Assembly: GCA_022829145.1 (NCBI GenBank)
Contig: CM040746.1
Span: forward strand, 39,095,212 to 39,159,211
DNA: 64,000 nt
Source: Albula goreensis
Taxonomy: Eukaryota; Chordata; Actinopteri; Albuliformes; Albulidae
Direction of reading: 5' to 3'
Of this stretch, positions 1-10,815 are shown piece by piece. Position numbers and translations under genes: made by a program. The notes beneath the pieces were generated by a model. The model was not told the origin of the DNA. It saw only the letters and a list, made by a program, of their open reading frames with translations, and did no database searches. Position 1 is the stretch's first letter. Each line of letters begins with the position of its first letter.

Positions 1-91
1 GCTGCAATGTGCATTTTAAATTTTAATGTTAATTGTTCTGATTGTGCACAATCACCGTGTGTGGAGCAGCAAGGTCTGAACGCATTAGTGC

Positions 92-138
92 ATCTCTCTC
101 TCTCACACACACCCTCACACGCACACACACACACACTG
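92..138. repeat. (CT)n/(AC)n microsatellite
   Basis: A short compound simple repeat: CT dinucleotides run into imperfect AC dinucleotides. Confidence 0.85.
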
Positions 139-225
139 GCCCATAGCATGTATTATACAGTACGACACTGATTAACTTGGCCCCTGTCTGGTAATGGCCT
201 GAGTTGTGCATTTATGCTGTGGAGC

Positions 226-444
226 CCTGAAATGCTCTCCTGCTCATGGCACCTGAAATGCTCTCCTGCTCATGGCATTTGAGCTGCTCTCCTGCTCATG
301 GCACCTGAGCTGCTCTCCTGCTCATGGCATTTGAGCTGCTCTCCTGCTCATGGCACCTGAGCTGCTCTCCTGCTCATGGCATTTGAGCTGCTCTCCTGCT
401 CATGGCACCTGAGCTGCTCTCCTGCTCATGGCATTTGAGCTGCT
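226..444. repeat. 26-bp minisatellite with a 52-bp dimer structure
   Basis: About 8.4 tandem copies of a 26-bp unit built around GCTCTCCTGCTCATGGCA. Successive copies alternate between two variants after CATGG (CACCTGAGCTG and CATTTGAGCTG), so the real amplification unit is a 52-bp dimer. The first two copies carry AAATGCTC instead of GAGCTGCTC and are the diverged edge. It lies in a gpc6 intron. Confidence 0.9.
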
Positions 445-3400
445 GCACACTGTCAGCCCTGTGAGAGGAGTGCTCCTCTGTGCTCTGTTAAAACACAGTG
501 CTGCCACTTCATTATTTATGCCTCACAGAAAACGAGGGAACTTTCAATGTTGCTCATTATTGTTATTATTATTAGTAGTGGTGGTAGTAGTATTTATTTA
601 AAATTAATATTTCAGACTTGTAATTCTATTCATTAGCGATTACTCTTATGAGTCAATGCAAATGATAAACTCCAAGATGGACCTCTGCTGAACCATCTGG
701 TGCAATCAAGGCTGTCCGAATTCATTATGGGGTTTCTGAACTTTACGAGTGGAAAGAAACCCACTGAATCTGATTGACTCACTGACCAATAATCAATATT
801 ACTAATAAAACTAAATGCAATGATCTTCTACCCTAAAATGTATTCAAGTTTATAACTTGTGGTTAATAGCTTTGGGGATGCATACTCATATTTATAAATA
901 AGGTGTCTTTGTAGATTGAGTTATCTTGTGCTGAAAGCTTCAGGTTATTATGCATAGGGGTGTAGTGCCATCTAGTGGTTGTTGTAAAAATTTCAGTTGT
1001 GCAAAGATCAACTAATCATGAACACATACAGTAAGGTAGACGAATAATTATTTTTTGTGTGGTTCTTATTCTTTTTAATGAACAGAAGCCTGTTGATGTG
1101 ATTTATTTTCTGTATGATTCATTGTAAAATTCTGAAGCTTTGAAGAAGAGCCCTTGATTTTGCTGTTTGAGCATAAATGTATGCAAATCGCTGGTTCAGG
1201 AAGGTAGCTGATTAATTAAATTAGGTGGTGTAGTTGAGCGGTTAGTGGGAATACATGTGGACAGTGTGACCATTCGGAACTACTGCTGAAACAGGCCAAG
1301 AAGCAGCACCGCCCGTGGGCCTGCAAAACTGCATCCAGATACCTGAGGTTAACACAACGCTAAAGCTAATTTTACTAGCTGGGTGTGATGCATGGTCTCT
1401 CACAAATATATGACACTGAAATGTGTGTCAACAAGTCAAAGTCATTCAGAGACTGAATACCTGTCAGCGGCTAGCGCAGTGACTGTCAAAACGAGAAGGG
1501 GATTTGAAACAACAACCAGCTAACAACACGCACCTTCAGCTGCTGTTTGTGTGTTTTTTTACATCGGTGACAAACACAGTCGCTGTGTTGTCCCTTTTTC
1601 TACTTTTCAGCTTTCCCTTTTCAAGCTCTCCAGAAAGCCCTCGGAATGAGTGGGAGCTGGAGAGATTAGCGATCCCAGTCTTCAGGCTCAGAAGTCTGAT
1701 GCTATGGGACCGGTTCTGGCAACAGCTGGGCGGGATTCTATCCGGCAGATTTGTTTCCGACTCGTACAGCACAGCCTGGACAAGTCTGTTCCCTGAGAGG
1801 GAAAAAAAAACCACCACTTTGCATGTCTCTGTGTTAACTTAAAATTCAAGACATTTTGCATGTTCTCCGCGTTCATTCAGTATTTATGAAATTATGTCAT
1901 CCGCTGCACAGTGAAGGCTCCCTACTGCCAGCGCAGATCAGAGTTCGCTAGCAAATGAGCTATACGCTGCTAAGCCCCTGGCGAGCCCTGGCACACAGAA
2001 GACACCTGCTGCCATAGCTGCTGCAGAGCGGCTACCCAGCATGCACCAGACATGCCTCTATCTCATCCTTTATTAGCAGGCTAATGAGCTAGCCCTCTAC
2101 CCCAGTATTAGGTTGCAAGTATTAGCAAGCTAGTGTTAGCTAGTAACTGTCATTACTTTTTCATCAGCATTACAGACAAAAAAAAATTTATCCAGTACGC
2201 ATGCTTGCTATGGAAATGTGTGGTGCTTTTGCGCCATTCCCGAGGTACCGCTGTAATGACACGGCCTGCATTTTGTTAAGGTTAAATAAAGTCTTATTTA
2301 CTTGCATTGGAGCCATTGAATGTCCTGGCACAAAGGTTCATCAGCAGCTGTTGGTGTCTGCTCCATGGTAGGAGTCTGGTGCAGAGTATCGAGCTGAGGC
2401 AGTCAGACCCCTCCTGGCTCATACTGTATATGTTACGCTCTGAAATGGATCTGTGCACAGCACTAATAAACATCAATCTGTTTGCGTTTGCAGTGCCTCG
2501 CACTTCATTAATATCAATTAGTGCCCCTGTAAAGTTCAATAATAAACAAACCCATGTGTTGGAGGGATGGCTTCTCCAACAGTGTCCCCCTTAAGCCGGA
2601 CTGGCAACACTCATCAACACAACCGCTCATGTCCACGTAATGCAGTCAGTGGGAATAAGACATGGTACCTCCAGACCTCCACATGTTCAATCTATAAAGC
2701 ACCTGGGTAAAGTCTGTAACTTTACCAGCCTGGTGTTTCTGCTATCTGATTGGTCTCAGCAGATTTCGGAGGGCGGAGTCTTTTGGCTTAGGAAGTTTAT
2801 CATGAACCCAGTCTATGGAGGGCTAGCAAAGAACATATGCCTGTAAGTCCCAGTACCAACATAGAATGTGCATAGAATCAAGTGCTGCGTCAGGCCTGGA
2901 TCTGAACACACGAAGGGCCTCTGTCACTAATACATCACCATGGCGACCTATTCCACACACATCTTGGATGCATCACAAAGTTATTGCACATTGGATTGAG
3001 AAGCTCAGGCTTAAAGTTTACTAGGCCTACTCAGGTTCTGACAGGTCCGGTTTAGTCCAAAGAGACACTTTACAATAGTGCTGGAATCTAATTAACATCC
3101 AGTGATCACAACAAAATTAGATAGAATGATTCATTCAACCATGTTTTCAGTATGAAAGAAATTTTGTTGGTTTTCACTGAATTCTTGCATCTTGTGGCAT
3201 CAACAAACCAGGGAAGGAATCTGGACAAAAATACCCCCAGTAAACAGGTCGTTTATGGAGAACATTTTAAAGAATTTGATCTTTCCTCTGAGGATATAAA
3301 ATGACCTGTTCAGCACAGACTGATATAACTGTAGCTCTCTGATTCTCATCAGTTGAGCAGCTGTATCCTGATTAGGCACACTCATACAGTTTGTGACGCT

Positions 3401-3638
3401 CACAAGGGCCTACCTGAATGAAATGGCACTTAGTAATTTGATGACTCGTCTGGTGGCATTAGCGGTGCCGGCACAGAAACGCTAATCGCCAATAAGCGAG
3501 TGCCAAGCCTCCGCACTGGCGGCCTCCTTCGATGTTGTTTTCTAAACGGAGGAAATCATTGGCTGTTTATTTCCATTACATCTCAGCTAGCTCTCATTAC
3601 TGAGCTAACCAATTACAATGAACCCTCCTTTTGTCCAG

Positions 3639-3775
3639 GTGATCGACATCAAAGAGAAGCTGAAGCAGTCCAAGAAGTTCTGGGCCACACTGCCGGATGG
3701 CATCTGCTCAGAGGACAAAGTGACGGCCGAGGAGGCCAACGAGGAGGACTGCTGGAACGGACACAGTAAGGGCAG
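3639..3775 (+). CDS. gpc6: gpc6 coding exon (third from last, probably exon 7)
   Basis: 137 nt bounded by TTTTGTCCAG and the donor GTAAGG. It encodes 45 codons plus two bases, starting [15 protein letters not shown] and ending DCWNGHSKG, with an Arg codon split AG|G into the next exon. The two cysteines (ICSED, EDCW) belong to the conserved glypican core set. GC-rich third positions contrast with the AT-rich introns, which supports coding function. Confidence 0.92.
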
Positions 3776-4115
3776 GTAAGGTACCTGCATCACTGCTACT
3801 GCGGTCTTGCTCTGGGTCAAAGGACGAGCCCAACATTACCTTTTTTGATGTCTACAGTGAAGCTGCTACAGAGGTGCTAAAAAAAGCTCAAGCATTTTAA
3901 GGGGGGGGGAGGAGGAGGTGAGAGAGGATAAAGAGTGGATAGAGAGAAAATTTAATATAAAATGCACTTTATTTTTCTCAGCTAAGGACACAGATTTGGA
4001 CAGTACGTATGCATGAAAACATAACCACATATACCTTTTCCCTTTAATACAAAAAAGAGCATGCTAAGAAGAACAAATCAAACAAACAAATCAAGAAAAA
4101 AAGATTATCTAAAGA

Positions 4116-4150
<35 letters not shown>

Positions 4151-7100
4151 TTCCCATTCCTCAGAGGAGTGTGCACCAGGAAACATGGCAGCACAGTCAC
4201 CTTTCCACCTGGAGTGGGATTTGTTTGTTTTAAATGTGCTTGATGTTTTATAACCATCCGGCTACTGCCGAGTGGAACTAATTGCATTAGCAGCAAAATT
4301 GTTTGATAAATGAGTTTAAGTGACGCTGTGTTGCATTACAGGACAGCCAGACTGCTGCAGTTATGCTTCCCCATCTGCTATTCTCACTGTCGGGAGAGAG
4401 ATGCTCAAACACTGCACACCACTCTTAAGAACCATAGTCCCATTTACTCTCATTCTTAAGCATTCTGCTGAATTAGCATCCGTAACTAGAGCAGATAAAT
4501 CTGTCTGCACTGCTCTAGAGGTCACGGACTTATGTTCCATTTTATTTAACTGTGTTTTGATGAAAATTAGTGTTTAAAAAATCACTCCTTACCTGGTGAA
4601 CTCCACTAGGACTAACCTGAAATAAGAAGCCCTTTACTATAGCTTGATTGTCTTGGCTGTTTAGCCCTTGTTTGTTAGCCCCATTTAATACAGCTATCGG
4701 TAAGTGTGCCTGGTATCTTTTTTTTTTTTTTTTTGCAGATGAATGTTTAAAACTCTTGTGATATGTTATCACTTTTATAGGAGACATCAGGGAGCAAAAC
4801 AAAGAGGAGAGTCAGTGAGCATACTCCAGTCTCACGCTAATTCAGAATCATCACGGAAGTAAGCACTATGTAGGGCTACACAGGGAATAAGGCCAAGATG
4901 AAGGTGCCATTTTGTGTCCGTATCTATAGCTGGACATTCAGCTGCTGCTAAGAGCAGATGCTAATGCTGGCTAGTGTGGCTGGCAATATTCCAGAGCCAA
5001 CCATTTTGTCTTTAAAATATCAGTTAAACAAAGTGTATACAAAATGCAACATCTACCAACCTTTTTTTCTTCATGAGTCCATACATGAGCTATTCCAGGC
5101 ATTGATGTATGATTATATATCTTACATAAGTATCCCTGAGGAATACTTTAGATAGAGGAGAAATGCTTTATGAAAGATGATGGAAAATGACAAAACAGTG
5201 TATGTCTGTTAGGAAAAAGGGGTTTTTTTTTCAAATGTGATACTTCTCATTTTCATGCGCAGCAGGAACTCTTCACTCATTTTTCCCCCATTCAGATCAG
5301 AGCGCTTTGACACATCACAGGTTAGCCTTCACATCAAACTTTAGGCCATGACCTCAGAAATGGCCTGACATGGGCAGTGATGAGGAGTTTGTGTCCTTCA
5401 TACGGTCCACTGATCCTAAGCCTGTCATTCTTAACAAAAAAGTTGAGCTTGGGCCACAAAATCCAACGCTTTGGGAAATTGTTTCGACAACAGTCAGAGA
5501 TAAGAGCCCAGAGACTGAAAGCGGAAAGCAGAATGTCCACCTCCCTTGGAGGACACTTTCCCTCGCAGTGTGAAACTTTCAGACGTGTTCACAGACAGTT
5601 GGTCCTTCTCCTGTAGTGGAGTGCCAGGACGCTTGGCAAACCAAACTGCCCTCTCTGCTGTGGCCCTTGTAAGGTGCTAATATCAGCAGATGGAGACGTA
5701 AAGGGCCCTAAAAATTCCCCAGTCTGCGGAACGCGCTGGGAACCCTCCCCCAGTCTTTGCGGAAGTAGTCAGTAAGCATTTCTCTAGCTATTCCCACCTC
5801 GCTGACATCGAAGAAACTAGGGCAATTATCCTTGAATTTGATGTTGCCAAGGGGTTTATATTCCACAGTAATGACAGACGTGGTCTTGACTCTAATCAAA
5901 TATGTTTGCTAGGGGAACTTCCTTCTTTTTTCCTGATCTGTCTGTCCCTGTTTTATTGAAACAGACATTTTTGGGCTCATTAAAGACTTAGCAGTCTCTC
6001 TGCTTGAGGTTTTGTGCCGGTTTTTTTGGTTCACAGAGCTCAGCGTGTCTGTTTGATCAACTCCCCATCTCCCGCCGCAAACTGAAAACACATCTGTTTA
6101 AACTGCATCTTGCCCCATCTAACCCCCAACTCTGAACATCTACTTAATCTGCCTCTCACGACACACTCAGAGCCATGTACCTGTACTTCCTCTGGCACCT
6201 GCTCCAGCACTAGAGGATATTCTGTTGGATGGCATGATCCCTTTCATGGTCAGCTGTGGCACTGAAAGCTTTTTATTGTCTTTGCTGGATGTACACGCTC
6301 GCTTTCATCATCTGCTCCTGATGACAGCATCTGCCGAATGCGGAAATGTAAATGTAGCGTGAGTAGAGTCAGATCTTCCTGTTTGCCTCTGCAAAGACAT
6401 AACGAACTGAGATTGTGGGATATTGTTCTTGGAGGGAGGTCGTGCAGCGGCATCCAGACCTGCGGTGAGAAACAGGTGTACCGAACCAAAAGATTAGCAA
6501 CACAGCCTCTGCAGCCAGCAGAAGGTGGTTAACGATTTAAACAGGAAATTATGCCTGTTTCAGTTTCCTCCCGAGGGAAATTTTGCGGCGCCATATGAGT
6601 CCACCCCAAGACGCAGCTAGTTCAGCAGGAGTAAGCTCCACTTAAAGTCCTGATCCCTGAGAAACGACCGCAAGAATATCAATCTTATTGCAGAAGCTGA
6701 GCAGAGTTGGGAGGGGTACCAGGCGAAATTTCCTGCCCATTCCATTTCCAGCACAGTGGAGGGCGAGCGCCGCCATTTTTTTGGTGGAGGAGAGACGATT
6801 TTCTCTGACAGGCAGAAGGCAGAGAGCACGGGGAGCCAACTTTAATTTTACTGTCCGATTTTATCATCCAATGAGTCGATGTTTCCATGTGCAATCTTTC
6901 TCACTAAGGGTGAGTTAATTGGTGTTTGCCTTCCCATTTCTAAAACCATCATTTACGAGTCCATTTTCTGCTTCAAAGTGCTTGTAGTCGTACATATTGG
7001 GTTTGAGCAAAGTAAATCAGTTTAAACACCCCTAGCTGGGAAATCCAGCACCTAACACAGTTGTGAGGCTAAGTGCGTGAGAAGGCTTAGCGATTTTGTA

Positions 7101-10100
7101 TTTGCTGTGCTGGGCTCAAGCCGAGGGCTCTGCCCTGAAATCAAATGGATGCAGGGCAGACCTGCGGCCCTGAGCTGACTGAACTTGACTTTTAATCAGA
7201 CGCCTCTAACACAGGGACGGCTCTGCTGGTGGGTCCGGAGCAGGACACGGGATTTTAATCATGTCAGCAAATGTACTGTGTGTGCACTAAGAGTAAGCTG
7301 CGCTTATCATAATTCACAGGGGTTTCAGAAAATAATAAATAATCATAAAAAATTATAATTATAATAATAATAATACAATTTTATACAGCACCCTTCAAAA
7401 ACTGTCTGCAACGCATTGTGCTTTGCAACATATGACAATAACAGTCATTTAGAAACATAAGGAAATATTAACAGATATATGTGTGTGTGTGTGTGTGTGA
7501 CGCATTTAATAAAAAAACAGGAATGAGCAAGATTAAACAAATTAAAAATAAATAAAAATTCTATTTAATAAACAATATTTGTGCATTTGAAGAGGGGAAA
7601 TCAGGATATAATTTTCATTAAAAACCAGAGTAAAACAATAAGACATTTTTATGCCCATTCTGTGGAACTCTGTGTTCCATGCTGTTTCATGATTGGGTTT
7701 CATTGCCCCTGGCAGGTATTTCCCTGACGTTCTAAAAGATGGCCTGACCAATCAGATGAACAACCCAGAGGTGGAGGTGGACATAACCCGGCCAGACACG
7801 TTCATCCGCCAGCAGATCATGGCTCTGCGGGTGATGACCAACAAACTCAAGAACGCCTACAACGGCAATGACATCTACTTCCAAGACTCCAGTAAGTCTG
7901 ACGCAACCTAAGCAAAACAAGTGGACCTGACTAAAATGTGTATGTTCATTTAAAGGAAGAAAAGGGTGAACTGTAAAAGGTTTTTCAGGTTGAGCTCTGC
8001 TGGCAGAGACAAGGGTACATAGATGGACAGAGTGAAAAGGTAAATTCAATATTGATAACTGAGAGGTTTTTGTTTGTTTGCTTGTTTGTTGTTACCCTGA
8101 AAGCAGTTAATGGTTCTAAGAGCTTGCCAGGTAATGTACAGAGGCAGGAACCCTTGGGGTGGTCAAGTTCTGGCTGGCGCTGCATTCTGTGTCGGCATAA
8201 TCAAAGGCTTGTTGGTTATTTATTCTTACGTTCTTCATTCGCCATTGGTCATGAGGTTTGCTTCCATGAGTCTGGGTTTGCTAGAGCGTCCACCTTTTTA
8301 CAGGTAAAGGTGTCTGTTTGAAACAGGAAAAGTTGGATCTCATTTACTGAGAGCACCAACAAGAATAAAAGTCAGAAAAAGGAAACACCTTTATAATAAA
8401 GTGCACAGTTCTCCTCCTTTTCTCTCGTTATTCTTATTTACTTCTGGAGCGAAGCAAACAGATGTTCAGGGTCTTCTGAGACACCATTCTCATGTGCTGA
8501 GGACATGTAAAAATTTACATAATTCCAAGAGCCTGATGTTTATTTTTTTATTATATGTCATCCTCAGTTAGATTGACTGTGTTCCCTCCTGTTATACACA
8601 AAAGCATATGGTACAACTAATAATTATGCATTATTAATTGTGCCGTGATTTTCATAAGTGAATTCTTGTTCAGAACAAAACAATACATACAGTACACATA
8701 CAAAGGTTCACTCATAGGTTCTCTGTAGATCCTTATTCTACAGAGAACCTGCGGGTTTATGTAAAGAGCCCCTTAAAGATATCCGTATCTAAGATGAACC
8801 TATTGGGGTTCTCCCAGCAGGACGAATGAAAAACCTTTTGAAGGTGCTAGAAAGCACTTTTTTTGTATAAGAGGGGTGCAGTTTCTGAACAGTCCATTTG
8901 GGATTCCACTAGAACAAGTCACATTTCAGGAAAGGTGTGCCTCATTATCTACGAAAGAAACAGCCCTCAGCATGGCCCTGCAGCTACCAAGAGCGAAACA
9001 ATTCAATAAAACAGACAATGGCCTGGATTTTAGGCAACACAGAAGTGCTGTGCAATGGTTCAGTATTCTAAGGTTACAGTGTAGTGTAATGGTTAGGGAG
9101 CTGGGCTTGTAGCTCAGAGGTTACAGTGTAGTGTAATGGTTAGGGAGCTGGGCTTGTAGCTCAGAGGTTACAGTGTAGTATAATGGTTAGGGGAGCTGGG
9201 CTTGTAGCTCAGAGGTTACAGTGTAGTATAATGGTTAGGGAGCTGGGCTTGTAGCTCAGAGGTTACAGTGTAGTGTAATGGTTAGGGAGCTGGGCTTGTA
9301 GCTCAGAGGTTACAGTGTAGTATAATGGTTAGGGAGCTGGGCTTGTAGCTCAGAGGTTACAGTGTAGTGTAATGGTTAGGGAGCTGGGCTTGTAGCTCAG
9401 AGGTTACAGTGTAGTATAATGGTTAGGAGCTGGGCTTGTAGCTCAGAGGTTACAGTGTAGTGTAATGGTTAGGGAGCTGGGCTTGTAGCTCAGAGGTTAC
9501 AGTGTAGTGTAATGGTTAGGAGCTGGGCTTGTAGCTCAGAGGTTACAGTGTAGTGTAATGGTTAGGAGCTGGGCTTGTAGCTCAGAGGTTACAGTGTAGT
9601 ATAATGGTTAGGAGCTGGGCTTGTAGCTCAGAGGTTACAGTGTAGTGTAATGGTTAGGGAGCTGGGCTTGTAGCTCAGAGGTTACAGTGTAGTATAATGG
9701 TTAGGGAGCTGGGCTTGTAGCTCAGAGGTTACTGTGTAGTATAATGGTTAGGGAGCTGGGCTTGTAGCTCAGAGGTTACAGTGTAGTGTAATGGTTAGGG
9801 AGCTGGGCTTGTAGCTCAGAGGTTACAGTGTAGTGTAATGGTTAGGGAGCTGGGCTTGTAGCTCAGAGGTTACAGTGTAGTGTAATGGTTAGGGAGCTGG
9901 GCTTGTAGCTCAGAGGTTACAGTGTAGTGTAATGGTTAGGGAGCTGGGCTTGTAGCTCAGAGGTTACAGTGTATATAATGGTTAGGGAGGTGGGGTTGTA
10001 CATTTTTTGAAAGTTGTCCGAGATTACCATGCAAGCTAAACACCTAACAGTAAATGGAATGTCAAAATATAAAAGATAGTGCTCTTGGGACTAAGATTTT

Positions 10101-10815
10101 TTGATTCAAAGTGAAGGAAAAAAGCCTATATACTGGCTTTGAAAGTATGAAACACAAATAAAGTTTTTCCGACAGTCAGTCAGGTACCCAAGGGACCCCT
10201 TTTGTGATGGTATTAAGTTTATTTGTTTCACTTTTTCCCCACAGAGACTTGTCTGAAACATATTCCTGCATCACGATAAAAAATCAGGGACTTAAGTTAT
10301 AGTTAAATGTGAATGTAATTGACCATTTTGTCCATGCACAAGCACAGCTTGGCAGGTACATTTTGAAGAAAATAAGAATACATATTGACAAGGACAGGTC
10401 ATTGATCCACAGAGAGGACTGTATCCAGCACCAGGAAACAGACCGATGTCATGGGAAATCTCTTTTTAGTTCAGATCTCCTGAAAGACGCGCCTGAAATG
10501 AACTGTTCTGTCTTTCATACATCAGTTTTACCAGGTAGAGGTGTGTGTATGTAAGAGAGTGCATGCTAGGCTAATCAGCCGTCTAACAGCCCTGCTCTCT
10601 GTTTCCCAGGCGACGAGGGCAGCGGGTCGGGCAGCGGAAGCGGGTGCACGGAGGCGTGCGTGACGGAGTTCGACTTCGCAAGCACGGAGGTGCCCGTGGT
10701 GGGCGCGGACCGGAGCGACGAGCGGGCATCTTCCCCACGCTGCAGCAGCCCCTCCCTGGCACTGACGGCTGCCCTGGTGCTCACAGTCCTGGCACTACAG
10801 AGCCAGTGGAGATAA
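3639..10815 (+). CDS. gpc6: glypican-6, C-terminal part (last three coding exons)
   Basis: Join of 3639-3775, 7716-7891 and 10610-10815. Glypicans are GPI-anchored heparan sulfate proteoglycans on the outer cell surface that modulate Wnt, Hedgehog and BMP/FGF signalling. The joined peptide (172 residues) carries the end of the cysteine-rich glypican core (ICSED and EDCWNG cysteines), then [20 protein letters not shown] and [17 protein letters not shown], a Ser-Gly attachment cluster ([13 protein letters not shown]), and a hydrophobic C-terminus typical of a GPI signal. The [20 protein letters not shown] and [20 protein letters not shown] strings fit GPC6 better than its sister GPC4, as I remember them. 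The 5' exons lie outside the window. Phases agree at both junctions (AG|G and A|GC). Which teleost paralogue (gpc6a or gpc6b) is not resolved. Confidence 0.93.
4119..4149. repeat. (GA)n microsatellite
   Basis: A pure GA dinucleotide run within the gpc6 intron. Confidence 0.9.
6040..6360 (+). repeat. Degenerate interspersed repeat with SINE/L2-like 3' tail
   Basis: The right end (GCATCTGCCGAATGCGGAAA then TGTAAATGTA) matches the widespread fish tail in which 'AGCGTCTGCTAAATG' is followed by repeated TGTAA. The preceding AAACTGAAAACACATCTGTT resembles the matching region of fish non-LTR retrotransposon 3' ends. The left boundary is uncertain. No coding capacity remains. Confidence 0.5.
7481..7498. 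repeat. (GT)n microsatellite
   Basis: A short GT dinucleotide run upstream of the penultimate gpc6 exon. Confidence 0.85.
7716..7891 (+). CDS. gpc6: gpc6 coding exon (penultimate, probably exon 8)
   Basis: 176 nt from acceptor TGCCCCTGGCAG to donor GTAAGT. It reads (R)[19 protein letters not shown]... and ends in [13 protein letters not shown] plus one base. This is the most conserved recognisable segment: [20 protein letters not shown] is characteristic of GPC6. The phase (1 nt in, 1 nt out) matches both neighbours. Confidence 0.94.
8690..8875. repeat. Interspersed fish repeat containing a 12-bp hairpin
   Basis: GGTTCTCTGTAG at 8717-8728 is perfectly inverted as CTACAGAGAACC at 8738-8749 around a 9-nt loop. 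Downstream come repeated ACCTATTGGGGTTCT and AAAACCTTTTGAAGGTGCT strings. This 'GGTTCT...AGAACC' style is typical of a common non-autonomous fish element. Boundaries are approximate and no target duplication was identified. Confidence 0.5.
9070..10000. repeat. Tandem array of ~20 copies of a 46-47-bp tRNA-half-like unit
   Basis: Nineteen clear copies plus a degenerate last one of a unit containing GTGTAGTGTAATGGTTAGGG and GAGCTGGGCTTGTAGCTC. The first part matches the head of tRNA-derived fish SINEs (D-arm and A-box-like TAGTGTAATGGTTAG). The second folds as a 5-bp GAGCT/AGCTC stem like an anticodon arm. There is no B-box, T-arm or SINE tail. Copies differ mainly at one G/A position (GTAGTGTAA or GTAGTATAA) and at GGGAG or GGAG. 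It is intronic, inside gpc6. Confidence 0.9.
10610..10815 (+). CDS. gpc6: gpc6 terminal coding exon with HS attachment and GPI signal
   Basis: Starts after CTCTGTTTCCCAG and ends at TAA (10813-10815). It encodes (S)[12 protein letters not shown], four consecutive Ser-Gly dipeptides next to acidic residues, the expected heparan sulfate attachment context. A variable linker follows, then [15 protein letters not shown], a hydrophobic tail expected to be removed when the GPI anchor is added. GC content is distinctly high. The downstream reading frame continuing to 11111 is an alternative frame and is not used. Confidence 0.93.

Larger units (their letters stand above)
1..3638 (+). other. gpc6: gpc6 intron (3' part), upstream of the first visible exon
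   Basis: This stretch precedes the first recognisable gpc6 exon and ends in a good acceptor (CCTCCTTTTGTCCAG). By comparison with the nine-exon human gene it should be the end of intron 6. It contains a CT/AC simple repeat, a 26-bp minisatellite and AT-rich sequence. No exon was recognised. The ORFs at 1504-1842 and 2307-2594 have no domain, no flanking splice logic and no family resemblance that I can see. Confidence 0.7.
3776..7715 (+). other. gpc6: gpc6 intron between the antepenultimate and penultimate exons
   Basis: About 3.9 kb with a (GA)n tract (4119-4149), an interspersed repeat tail near 6040-6360 and AT-rich sequence with a short (GT)n at 7481-7498. No extra exon was recognised. 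The ORFs here are short and lack splice sites or domain features. Confidence 0.75.
7892..10609 (+). other. gpc6: gpc6 last intron
   Basis: About 2.7 kb, bounded by GTAAGT and CTCTGTTTCCCAG. It contains a hairpin-bearing interspersed repeat (about 8690-8875) and the tRNA-like tandem array (9070-10000). The remaining sequence is AT-rich, with nothing coding that I can support. Confidence 0.8.

Noticed and set aside
1215..1345. tRNA-like GTAGTTGAGCGGTTAG string
   Set aside because: Resembles an A-box but no cloverleaf, B-box or SINE tail follows; too weak to annotate.
9070..10000. Cluster of functional tRNA genes
   Set aside because: Units are 46-47 bp, lack the T-arm, B-box and acceptor stem, and cannot form a full cloverleaf.
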